A DNA stretch of 64,000 nt from Streptomyces sp. NBC_00247 (GTDB lineage Bacteria; Actinomycetota; Actinomycetes; Streptomycetales; Streptomycetaceae): contig NZ_CP108093.1 in assembly GCF_036188265.1 (NCBI RefSeq), positions 6,105,001 to 6,169,000 on the forward strand, read 5' to 3'. Position numbers and translations under genes: made by a program. The notes beneath the pieces are model-generated. The model was not told the DNA's origin. It saw nothing but the letters and a program-made list of their open reading frames with translations, and did no database searches. This document shows positions 43,558 to 51,478 of the stretch, one piece after another. How positions within the stretch are numbered: the first letter of the stretch is position 1; every line of letters begins with the position of its first letter.

Positions 43558-44820
43558 GTGAGTACTTTCCAGGCCCCCAAGGGCACCTACGACCTCATCC
43601 CGCCGGACTCCGCGAAGTTCCTGGCGGTCCGAGAGGCCATCTCCGCCCCGCTGCGCAGCTCCGGCTACGGCTACGTCGAGACCCCGGGCTTCGAGGACGT
43701 CAACCTCTTCGCCCGCGGCGTCGGTGAGTCCACCGACATCGTCACCAAGGAGATGTACACCCTCACCACCAAGGGCGGCGACGAGCTCGCGCTGCGCCCC
43801 GAGGGCACCGCCTCCGTGCTGCGCGCCGCGCTGGAGGCCAACCTCCACAAGGCCGGGAACCTGCCGGTCAAGCTCTGGTACTCCGGGTCGTACTACCGCT
43901 ACGAACGTCCGCAGAAGGGCCGCTACCGCCACTTCTCGCAGGTCGGGGCCGAGGCCATCGGCGCCGAGGACCCGGTGCTCGACGCCGAGTTGATCATCCT
44001 GGCCGACCAGGCGTACCGCTCTCTGGGGCTGACAGGGTTCCGCATCCTGCTGAACTCGCTCGGCGACAAGGAGTGCCGTCCCGTCTTCCGTGAGGCGCTC
44101 CAGGACTTCCTGCGCGATCTCGACCTGGACGAGGAGACCCGCCGCCGCATCGAGATCAACCCGCTGCGGGTGCTCGACGACAAGCGGCCCGAGGTGCAGA
44201 AGCAGCTCGTCGGAGCCCCGAAGCTCGGCGACCACCTCTGCGACGCCTGCAAGGCGTACCACGAGGAGGTGCGCGGCCTGCTGACCGCCGCCGGGGTCCT
44301 GTACGAGGACGACGAGAAGCTCGTCCGCGGCCTCGACTACTACACCCGCACCACCTTCGAGTTCGTCCACGACGGTCTCGGCTCGCAGTCGGCCGTGGGC
44401 GGCGGCGGCCGGTACGACGGCCTCTCCGAGATGATCGGCGGCCCCGCGCTGCCGTCCGTCGGCTGGGCGCTGGGCGTGGACCGCACGGTGCTGGCGCTGG
44501 AGGCCGAAGGCATCGAGCTGGACATCCCCGCGGTCACCAGCGTGTACGCGGTGCCGCTCGGCGAGGAGGCCCGCAGGGTGCTCTTCGGCGTGGTGACCGC
44601 CCTGCGCAAGGACGGGATCGCCGCCGACTTCGCTTTCGGCGGCCGCGGCCTCAAGGGCGCGATGAAGAGCGCCAACCGCTCGGGGGCGCGGTACACGATC
44701 GTCGCCGGTGAACGCGACCTCGCCGAGGGCGCGGTCCAGCTCAAGGACATGGAGTCGGGCGAGCAGACGGCGGTGCCGCTGGACAAGATCGCCGAAGCGG
44801 TGCGCGCGCGCCTCGCCTGA
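43558..44820 (+). CDS. hisS: Histidyl-tRNA synthetase
   Basis: A 420-residue class IIa synthetase. Motif 1 region follows FQAPKGTYDLIPPDS; motif 2 is WYSGSYYRYERPQKGRYRHFSQVG; the histidine-specific stretch is VRGLDYYTRTTFEFV with GGGGRYDGL; motif 3 GWALGVDRT; an anticodon-binding domain occupies about 325-420. GTG 43558 gives the family start. Co-transcribed with the upstream hydrolase (16-bp gap). A hairpin closes the operon; no T-box leader is visible. Confidence 0.97.
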   Translation: MSTFQAPKGTYDLIPPDSAKFLAVREAISAPLRSSGYGYVETPGFEDVNLFARGVGESTDIVTKEMYTLTTKGGDELALRPEGTASVLRAALEANLHKAGNLPVKLWYSGSYYRYERPQKGRYRHFSQVGAEAIGAEDPVLDAELIILADQAYRSLGLTGFRILLNSLGDKECRPVFREALQDFLRDLDLDEETRRRIEINPLRVLDDKRPEVQKQLVGAPKLGDHLCDACKAYHEEVRGLLTAAGVLYEDDEKLVRGLDYYTRTTFEFVHDGLGSQSAVGGGGRYDGLSEMIGGPALPSVGWALGVDRTVLALEAEGIELDIPAVTSVYAVPLGEEARRVLFGVVTALRKDGIAADFAFGGRGLKGAMKSANRSGARYTIVAGERDLAEGAVQLKDMESGEQTAVPLDKIAEAVRARLA

Positions 44821-44847
44821 GCGAGGCGGCGGAACCCCGCGGGTGCG

Positions 44848-44882
44848 CGAAGGGCGGCACGGCCGGACCGTGCCGCCCTTCG
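44848..44882 (+). terminator. Terminator of hisS
   Basis: A perfect 15-bp stem (44848-44862 with 44868-44882) and 5-nt loop, 27 bp after hisS. Confidence 0.85.
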
Positions 44883-45155
44883 GCGTGTCCACGCCCCGAC
44901 GCCGCCAAAGGTCAACGTCCCGCCTCGCCCGTCATCCCCCAGGGCGATACCGGTCCGCGTATTCGGGGAGGGGGGTGACGTTCCGATCCGCCCCCGTGGA
45001 CACGTTCCGCCACGCCAGAGCCGCGAACCCCGCCCTTAACCACGGGAAAGGGCGCCCGGCCGTCGCACGTCCTTATGCGTATCGAACGGAAGACCCGAAC
45101 GGTGGTACGGCAGAATGACCGTGCCCGGTCGGACACTCAGCGATGGAACGGCGAT
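44883..45155. other. Gene-free stretch upstream of VKOR gene
   Basis: A 273-bp stretch with no convincing frame. It should hold the VKOR promoter; I could not single out convincing -35 and -10 boxes. A longer in-frame start for VKOR at 45075 exists but has no family similarity. Confidence 0.5.
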
Positions 45156-45791
45156 ATGACGACTGCAGCGGTAGATCACCACTCCTCGACGCAGGCCGGG
45201 GACGGCGGTACACGCACCATCGGCAGCGGGCGTGCTCTCGCGCTGCTGCTGGTGATCACGGGAGCGGCCGGACTGCTGGCCGCCTGGGTCATCACCATCG
45301 ACAAGTTCAAGCTCCTGGAAGACCCCAGCTTCACCCCCGGCTGCAGCCTGAACCCGGTGGTGGCCTGCGGCAACGTCATGAAGAGCGAGCAGGCCGCCGC
45401 CTTCGGGTTCCCGAACCCGATGATGGGGCTCGTCGCCTACCCGATCGTGATCGGCATCGGCATGGCCCTGCTCGCCGGAGCCCGGTTCCGCTCCTGGTAC
45501 TGGCTCGGCCTCAACGCGGGCATGCTCTTCGGCGTCGGCTTCTGCACCTGGCTCCAGTACCAGTCGCTGTACAACATCAACTCGCTCTGCCTCTGGTGCT
45601 GCCTGGCCTGGGTCGCCACGATCTTCATGTTCTGCTACGTCACCATCCACAACGTGAAGCACCGCATCCTGCCCGCGCCGTCCTGGCTGCGCAGCGCCCT
45701 CACCGAGTTCCACTGGGCGCTCCCCGTGCTCTGGATCGGCATCATCGGCATGCTGATCCTGACCCGCTGGTGGGACTTCTGGACCAGCTGA
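45156..45791 (+). CDS. Vitamin K epoxide reductase-like (VKOR) membrane protein
   Basis: A 211-residue membrane oxidoreductase that in bacteria reoxidises DsbA-like partners using quinone. The loop cysteines C63 and C71 (PGCSLNPVVACG) and the active pair C145-L-W-C148 (NSLCLWCCL) are present. Hydrophobic segments are at about 27-46, 90-108, 117-135, 142-162 and 187-205. No DsbA domain is fused. ATG 45156 (MTTAAVDHH) is chosen; the 27 residues upstream are not VKOR-like. A possible redox partner is another extracytoplasmic thioredoxin elsewhere in the genome; the CPDC protein at 1174 lacks a signal peptide. Confidence 0.9.
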   Translation: MTTAAVDHHSSTQAGDGGTRTIGSGRALALLLVITGAAGLLAAWVITIDKFKLLEDPSFTPGCSLNPVVACGNVMKSEQAAAFGFPNPMMGLVAYPIVIGIGMALLAGARFRSWYWLGLNAGMLFGVGFCTWLQYQSLYNINSLCLWCCLAWVATIFMFCYVTIHNVKHRILPAPSWLRSALTEFHWALPVLWIGIIGMLILTRWWDFWTS

Positions 45792-45897
45792 CCGGCGCCC
45801 GCACGGGCTGCGCGCGGGGGCATGGGTGGCCCGGGGGAGAGTGCTCCGGGCCACCGGTCCCGCCGCCCTGTCGGTGCGGTCGCTTAGGCTTCCTGAC

Positions 45898-47274
45898 GTG
45901 GAGCCCGATCTTTTTACCGCAGCCGCCGAAGAACGCCAGGAGAAGGACCCGTCCAGCAGCCCCCTCGCTGTCCGGATGCGCCCCCGGGTCCTGGACGAGG
46001 TCCTCGGCCAGCAGCACCTGCTGAAGCAGGGCTCCCCGCTCCGCCGGCTCGTCGGCGAGGCCGGTGGCGGTCCGGCCGGCCCGTCCTCGGTGATCCTCTG
46101 GGGCCCTCCCGGCACCGGCAAGACCACCCTCGCGTACGTGGTCAGCAAGGCCACCAACAAGCGGTTCGTCGAACTCTCGGCGATCACCGCCGGCGTCAAG
46201 GAGGTCCGGGCCGTCATCGACGGTGCCCGCCGGGCGTCCGGCGGCTTCGGCAAGGAGACCGTCCTCTTCCTCGACGAGATCCACCGCTTCTCCAAGGCCC
46301 AGCAGGACTCCCTGCTCCCCGCCGTCGAGAACCGCTGGGTCACGCTGATCGCGGCGACCACCGAGAACCCCCATTTCTCCATCATCTCGCCGCTGCTGTC
46401 GCGCTCCCTGCTGCTCACCCTGGAATCCCTCACCGAGGACGACGTGCGCGCCCTGCTGCGCCGTTCTCTCACCGACGAACGTGGTCTCGGCGGTGCGGTG
46501 ACGCTTCCCGAGGACGCGGAGGACCATCTGCTGCGCATCGCGGGGGGTGACGCCCGCCGCGCGCTCACCGCGCTGGAGGCCGCCGCCGGGGCCGCCCTGG
46601 CGAAGCACGAGGCGGAGATCACCCTCTCGACCGTCGAGGAGACGGTCGACCGGGCCGCCGTGCGGTACGACCGGGACGGCGACCAGCACTACGACGTGGC
46701 GAGCGCTCTGATCAAGTCGATCCGGGGCTCGGACGTGGACGCGGCGCTGCACTATCTGGCGCGCATGATCGAGGCGGGGGAGGACCCCCGGTTCATCGCC
46801 CGCCGGCTGATGATCTCGGCCAGCGAGGACATCGGTCTCGCCGACCCGACCGCCCTGCCGACGGCGGTCGCCGCCGCCCAGGCCGTCGCCCTGATCGGCT
46901 TCCCCGAAGCGGCCCTCACCCTCAGCCACGCCACCATCGCCCTGGCCCTCGCCCCCAAGTCGAACGCGGCGACCCTGGCGATCACGGCCGCCCGTGAAGA
47001 CGTCCGCAAGGGCCTGGCCGGCCCGGTCCCGGCGCATCTGCGCGACGGCCACTACGCGGGCGCCGCCAAGCTGGGGCACGCCCAGGGATACGTCTACCCG
47101 CACGACGTCCCCGGCGGCATCGCCGCCCAGGAGTACGCCCCCGAGGCGGTCCGGGGGCGCCGGTACTACACCCCCACCCGGTACGGCGCCGAGGCCCGGT
47201 ACGCCGACGTGGCGGACCGGGTCCGCGAGCGCCTCGGCCGCACGGACGGCGACGCCGGGGCGCGCGAGCGCTGA
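45898..47274 (+). CDS. rarA: RarA/MgsA-type replication-associated AAA+ ATPase
   Basis: A 458-residue AAA+ protein of the clamp-loader-related RarA (MgsA, WRNIP1) family acting at stalled replication forks. Walker A GPPGTGKT (69-76), LFLDEIHRFSKAQQD for Walker B, sensor 1 AATTENP, and the family-specific C-terminal tetramerisation part (HYLARMIEAGEDPRFIARRL, then AAKLGHAQGYVYPHDVPGG). TAGGCT (45885-45890) ends 7 nt before GTG 45898 and there is no ribosome-binding site, so the mRNA is probably leaderless. Confidence 0.94.
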   Translation: MEPDLFTAAAEERQEKDPSSSPLAVRMRPRVLDEVLGQQHLLKQGSPLRRLVGEAGGGPAGPSSVILWGPPGTGKTTLAYVVSKATNKRFVELSAITAGVKEVRAVIDGARRASGGFGKETVLFLDEIHRFSKAQQDSLLPAVENRWVTLIAATTENPHFSIISPLLSRSLLLTLESLTEDDVRALLRRSLTDERGLGGAVTLPEDAEDHLLRIAGGDARRALTALEAAAGAALAKHEAEITLSTVEETVDRAAVRYDRDGDQHYDVASALIKSIRGSDVDAALHYLARMIEAGEDPRFIARRLMISASEDIGLADPTALPTAVAAAQAVALIGFPEAALTLSHATIALALAPKSNAATLAITAAREDVRKGLAGPVPAHLRDGHYAGAAKLGHAQGYVYPHDVPGGIAAQEYAPEAVRGRRYYTPTRYGAEARYADVADRVRERLGRTDGDAGARER

Positions 47275-47370
47275 CGCGCGGGGGTCCCTCGCGCGCGCGA
47301 GGCCGCCCGCGGACAGGGGTCACACCCGCCCCCGGTACGAGGAGCTCCGCGGAGCAGGTAGTCTGTAGAC

Positions 47371-47585
47371 GAGTTCGTGTGCGTTCGGGTTGCTGACGGC
47401 ATCCCGACGATCTTCAAGCCCGCTGGGACGCGGCTGACCACGATCAGATCGGCCTTCCGTCGCTTACGGCACCCTTCGTGCGTGCCGTCGCTGCTTCGTG
47501 ACGTCCGTGATGTGTGTGGTGTTCCCAGGGTGAGACACGCGATCTCCCCACTGAGGTAAACCCCTACAACGGAGGTCTGGAGAAC
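47371..47585 (+). promoter_or_regulatory. Long untranslated leader of rpsD
   Basis: TAGTCT (47359-47364) is a plausible -10 box, placing transcription start near 47371 and leaving about 215 nt before the rpsD GTG. The leader has no convincing frame but has hairpins, e.g. ACGGCAC (47466-47472) with GTGCCGT (47482-47488). Ribosomal protein S4 represses its own mRNA in other bacteria, so an autoregulatory leader is plausible here. Confidence 0.5.
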
Positions 47586-48200
47586 GTGCCTAACCAGTCG
47601 CGTCCCAAGGTCAAGAAGTCGCGTGCCCTCGGCATCGCTCTGACGCCCAAGGCTGTCAAGTACTTCGAAGCGCGTCCGTACCCGCCGGGCGAGCACGGCC
47701 GTGGCCGCAAGCAGAACTCGGACTACAAGGTCCGTCTGCTGGAGAAGCAGCGCCTGCGTGCGCAGTACGACATCAGCGAGCGCCAGATGGCGCGTGCCTA
47801 CGACCGCGCCAAGAAGGCCGAAGGCAAGACCGGCGAGGCGCTGGTCGTCGAGCTGGAGCGCCGCCTCGACGCCCTGGTCCTGCGTTCGGGCATCGCCCGC
47901 ACCATCTACCAGGCCCGTCAGATGGTCGTCCACGGCCACATCGAGGTCAACGGTGGCAAGGTCGACAAGCCGTCGTTCCGCGTGCGCCCCGACGACGTCG
48001 TCCAGGTCCGCGAGCGCAGCCGCTCCAAGGTCCCCTTCCAGGTGGCCCGCGAGGGTGGTTACGACACCGACGGTGAGACCCCGCGCTACCTCCAGGTGAA
48101 CCTGAAGGCCCTGGCCTTCCGCCTGGACCGGGACCCGAACCGCAAGGAAATCCCGGTCATCTGCGACGAGCAGCTCGTCGTCGAGTACTACGCCCGCTGA
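47586..48200 (+). CDS. rpsD: 30S ribosomal protein S4
   Basis: A 204-residue primary 16S rRNA-binding protein. PNQSRPKVKKSRALGIALTPKAVKYFEARPYPPGEHG opens as in other high-GC Gram-positives, and the S4 domain is LERRLDALVLRSGIARTIYQARQMVVHGHIEVNG. The N-terminal zinc cysteines of some S4 proteins are absent (C- type). GTG 47586 follows GGAGG and GGAG. Monocistronic, as in Streptomyces generally, with a long leader upstream. Confidence 0.97.
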   Translation: MPNQSRPKVKKSRALGIALTPKAVKYFEARPYPPGEHGRGRKQNSDYKVRLLEKQRLRAQYDISERQMARAYDRAKKAEGKTGEALVVELERRLDALVLRSGIARTIYQARQMVVHGHIEVNGGKVDKPSFRVRPDDVVQVRERSRSKVPFQVAREGGYDTDGETPRYLQVNLKALAFRLDRDPNRKEIPVICDEQLVVEYYAR

Positions 48201-48219
48201 TCCAGGCGCAGCGCTCGCA

Positions 48220-50436
48220 TCAGAGCTCGGGCCCGCCCCTCTCGGTCATCCGGGAGGCGGCGGGCCTTCGCGTTCCCCCCGGCGTCGGGAGACCCGCCGA
48301 GAAGTGGCCCTCCGGCGGAGGGGAACCGTCCGCGTGGCCCGGGTTCCCGTCGGCGAGCGCACGCCGGACCACGGTGTCGAGGTCCAGCAGGGTCCCGGCC
48401 CGCAGGGCGGCCCCGTAGGCGGCCTCCCCCAGCTCCGCGCGCGCCCGCTCGGCGCACTCCGCCCGCGGGGCGCCGTAGTGGACCGAGCCGAAGACCGGCA
48501 CCCCCACGGACGGCCAGATCGCCGAAGCGGCCCCCTGGAGCACGGCGGCCTCCGTCGCGTCGCCCTCCACGACGGTCAGCAGCGCCAGCAACTCCAAACA
48601 GAGCACGCCGCCCAGCGGATCGTGGAAGCGGTGGCCGGTGGCCAGGGCCTCCAGGAGCATCCGGCGGCAGGGCCCGGTGCGGTCCTGCCGCAGCGCCACG
48701 AAGGCCAGGACGTACAGCGCGTACGCCCGGACCCAGCGCTCCCCGTGGTCGTCGCAGATCTCCTCGACCTCGCGGCAGTTCGCCGCGGCGCCCTCCAGGT
48801 CTCCCTGGAACACCCGCGACATGCCCAGTTCCACCTGGGCCATCAGCACGTTGCTGTTGAGCTCGCCCACCTCCCGGTAGCGTGCGAGCGCGTCCCGCAG
48901 CAACTCCTCCGCGCGCACCACGTCGTCGGTGACGAGGGCCAGACAGCCCGTCCGGTGCACCGCGTACGCGGCCGCCGCGTCGTCCCCGGACTGCTCCGCC
49001 CCCTCCCGGCATTCCTGGAGCGCGGAGATCGCGCCGACGGCGTCTCCCTGGAGCACCGCCACGTACCCGAGCACCCACTGCGCCTTCAGCCGCGACGGAT
49101 CGTGGGTGGTCTCCTCGTCGAGCACGTGCTCCAGCCAGTACCGGCCTTCGGCCAGCCGCCCGCAGCCGACCCAGAAGTACCAGAGGGTTCCCGCCAGGTA
49201 CTGCGCGAGGTGGACCTCGTCCGAAGACTCCATCGAGCACTCCATCGCCCTGCGGAGATTGGGGAGTTCGCACTCGACACGGACCGCCACCACCTCCTGC
49301 CGGGGGGAGAACCAGTCCAACTCGCACCAGGTGGCGAGCCCCAGGAACCAGTCCCGGTGCCGCCGCCGCAGGCGCTCCGCGTCCCCGGTGGCCGACAGCC
49401 ACTGGGACCCGTACTCGCGGATCGTGTCCAGCAGCCGGTAGCGGGTGCCCGCGGGGGAGTCCTCGCGCAGTACCACGGACTGGGCGAGGAGCGCGTCCAG
49501 CACGTCCAGCACGGTGTCGGCCGGCAGGTCCGGACCGCCGCAGATGTACTCCGCGGCCTCCAGGTCGAACTGTCCGGCGAAGACCGAGAGCCGCGCCCAG
49601 AGCAGCCGCTCCGCGGGCGCGCACAGTTCATGGCTCCAGCCGATCGCCGTCCGCAGCGTCTGGTGGCGTGGCGGGGCGCTCCGGTTGCCACCCGTCAGGA
49701 GCCCGAACCGGTCGTCCAGTCGCTGGAGGATCTGTTCCGGCGCGAGCGCGCGCATCCGTCCGGCGGCGAGCTCCAGGGCGAGCGGAATCCCGTCGAGGCG
49801 CCGGCACAGCTCCCGGACGGTCTCCCGGACCGCGCCGGTGAGCGCGAAGCCGGGCCGTACCGCCCCCGCCCGGGCGGCGAACAGCTCCAGGGCGTCCTCG
49901 TCGCCCATCGGCGCGAGCGGGTGGAGCCGCTCGCCGTCCACCCACAAGGGGAGCCGGCCCGCCGCCAGGACCCGCAGCCGCGGCGCCCGGCGCAGCAGCT
50001 CCTGGACCAGGTCCGCGCATGCCTCGACATGCTGTTCGTACCCGTCGAGCACCAGCAGCACCTCACGGTCGGCGAGATGCTCCAGCAGGATCGTCCTGGG
50101 CGGTCTGCGGGTGTGGTCGGTCAGCCCCAGCGCGTCGACCACCGCGTGCACCAGCAGGTCGGGATCGCCGAGGCCGGCGAGGTCGGCGACCCCGACCCCA
50201 TGGCAGTACCGTTTCTCCAGAAGCGAGGCGAGGCGCACCGCGCAGCGGGTCTTCCCGACACCGGCCACACCGACGACGGTGACCAGCCGGTTCTCCTCCA
50301 GCAGCACTTCGAGAGCGGCGAGATCGTCGTGGCGTCCGACGAAGGTGTTCAGCTCCGCGGGCAGCCCGCTGCGGCAAGGGGCGTGCCCGGAGCCCTGATC
50401 GTCGGGTTCGGGGGACCTGCCCGGAAGGCGTCGCAT
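48220..50436 (-). CDS. AfsR-like STAND NTPase without a DNA-binding domain
   Basis: A 738-residue NB-ARC/TPR-type signal ATPase. After SGLPAELNTFVGRHDDLAALE comes Walker A GVAGVGKT (56-63), Walker B VLLVLDGYEQ and the ARC stretch CRRLDGIPLALELAAGRMRAL; winged-helix sequence SVFAGQFDLEAAEYICGG follows, then TPR-like helices to about 700. The N-terminal OmpR-type domain of SARPs and the C-terminal LuxR helix-turn-helix of LAL regulators are both missing, so it cannot bind DNA in the usual way. ATG 50436 lies 9 nt after TACTCT, suggesting a nearly leaderless mRNA. The disordered C-terminus ends 19 bp from the convergent rpsD stop. Confidence 0.82.
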   Translation of the reverse strand: MRRLPGRSPEPDDQGSGHAPCRSGLPAELNTFVGRHDDLAALEVLLEENRLVTVVGVAGVGKTRCAVRLASLLEKRYCHGVGVADLAGLGDPDLLVHAVVDALGLTDHTRRPPRTILLEHLADREVLLVLDGYEQHVEACADLVQELLRRAPRLRVLAAGRLPLWVDGERLHPLAPMGDEDALELFAARAGAVRPGFALTGAVRETVRELCRRLDGIPLALELAAGRMRALAPEQILQRLDDRFGLLTGGNRSAPPRHQTLRTAIGWSHELCAPAERLLWARLSVFAGQFDLEAAEYICGGPDLPADTVLDVLDALLAQSVVLREDSPAGTRYRLLDTIREYGSQWLSATGDAERLRRRHRDWFLGLATWCELDWFSPRQEVVAVRVECELPNLRRAMECSMESSDEVHLAQYLAGTLWYFWVGCGRLAEGRYWLEHVLDEETTHDPSRLKAQWVLGYVAVLQGDAVGAISALQECREGAEQSGDDAAAAYAVHRTGCLALVTDDVVRAEELLRDALARYREVGELNSNVLMAQVELGMSRVFQGDLEGAAANCREVEEICDDHGERWVRAYALYVLAFVALRQDRTGPCRRMLLEALATGHRFHDPLGGVLCLELLALLTVVEGDATEAAVLQGAASAIWPSVGVPVFGSVHYGAPRAECAERARAELGEAAYGAALRAGTLLDLDTVVRRALADGNPGHADGSPPPEGHFSAGLPTPGGTRRPAASRMTERGGPEL

Positions 50437-50445
50437 GAAACACGC

Positions 50446-50475
50446 AGAGTACTGACCCGGAAGCGCTGCGTACAA
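50446..50475 (-). promoter_or_regulatory. Likely promoter of the STAND NTPase gene
   Basis: On the minus strand, TTGTAC (50475-50470) and TACTCT (50451-50446) are spaced by 18 bp, with the ATG at 50436. Confidence 0.4.
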
Positions 50476-50652
50476 ACTTCTCCGACGACCTGCCCCGGCC
50501 ACGGGGTAATGCGGTACAGGGCGTGACGCCCGGCGCGATAGGCTCGTCGATACGACGACTGGCGGGGCGGCGGGCTCGTGCCCGGGCGCCGCGGCCGGTC
50601 CGGACGGTGACAGGCCCCCCTGGGGCGAGCGACAAGCAGGGAGCGGTGCACA

Positions 50653-51114
50653 GTGTCCGGTGGAGAGGTGGCCGGGATCCTGGTGGCCGTCTTCTGGGCG
50701 ATCCTGGTCTCGTTCCTCGCCGTGGTGCTGGTGAGGCTGGCCCAGACGCTCAGGGCGACCACCAAGCTCGTGGCGGACGTGACCGAGCAGGCGGTACCGC
50801 TGCTCGCCGACGCCTCCGCGACCGTGCGCTCCGCGCAGACCCAGCTGGACAAGGTCGACGCCATCGCGTCGGACGTCCAGGAGGTCACCTCCAACGCCTC
50901 CGCCCTCTCCACCACCGTCGCGTCGACCTTCGGCGGCCCCCTGGTGAAGGTCGCGGCCTTCGGCTACGGCGTCCGTCAGGCCCTCGGCCGCAGGAGCGCA
51001 CCGGAGCCCGCGCGGGAAAGCCGGGCCCCCCGCCGTACGGTGGTCGTCGGACGAACCGTGCCGTCCGCCCGCAAGAAGCGGAGCGGGCGCAGCTCCCGCG
51101 GACAGAAGGACTGA
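50653..51114 (+). CDS. DUF948 membrane protein
   Basis: A 153-residue protein with one N-terminal TM helix (about 6-28, VAGILVAVFWAILVSFLAVVLV), a long amphipathic coiled-coil-like part (TLRATTKLVADVTEQAVPLLADASATVRSAQ) and a basic C-terminus (RKKRSGRSSRGQK). This is the DUF948 pattern. Function unknown; members accompany alaS in Streptomyces. CAGGGAG lies 9 nt before GTG 50653. Next gene starts 8 bp downstream. Confidence 0.85.
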   Translation: MSGGEVAGILVAVFWAILVSFLAVVLVRLAQTLRATTKLVADVTEQAVPLLADASATVRSAQTQLDKVDAIASDVQEVTSNASALSTTVASTFGGPLVKVAAFGYGVRQALGRRSAPEPARESRAPRRTVVVGRTVPSARKKRSGRSSRGQKD

Positions 51115-51121
51115 ACCAGCG

Positions 51122-51478
51122 ATGTTCCGCCGAACCTTCTGGTTCACCGCCGGCGCGGCCGCCGGCGTGTGGGCCACCACCAAGGTGAACCGCAAGATCA
51201 AGCGGCTCAGCCCCGAGAGCCTCGCGGCGCAGGCCGCGGACAAGGCGATCGAGACCGGTCACCGGCTCAAGGACTTCGCCCTCGACGTGCGTGAGGGCAT
51301 GGTCCGGCGCGAGGCCGAACTCGGCGGAGCGCTGGGCCTGGACGCACCGGTCGACCCGGAGCTCCCCGTACGGCGCCACCGGGCCGTCGAAGCGGCCGGA
51401 CCCGAGCACCGCGCGGACGAGGCCCCCCTGTACCGCACCCTCCCCTACAACTCGAACAACCGGAATGAGGACCACTGA
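51122..51478 (+). CDS. DUF6167 family protein
   Basis: A 118-residue protein starting MFRRTFWFTAGAAAGVWATTKVNRKIKRLSPESLAAQA, with a short hydrophobic segment (about 6-19) and a charged helical body. This matches the actinobacterial DUF6167 family, always next to a DUF948 gene and alaS; function unknown. Its stop codon shares a base with the alaS ATG, so the three genes form one operon and it may have a role in membrane or envelope maintenance (inference only). Confidence 0.8.
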   Translation: MFRRTFWFTAGAAAGVWATTKVNRKIKRLSPESLAAQAADKAIETGHRLKDFALDVREGMVRREAELGGALGLDAPVDPELPVRRHRAVEAAGPEHRADEAPLYRTLPYNSNNRNEDH

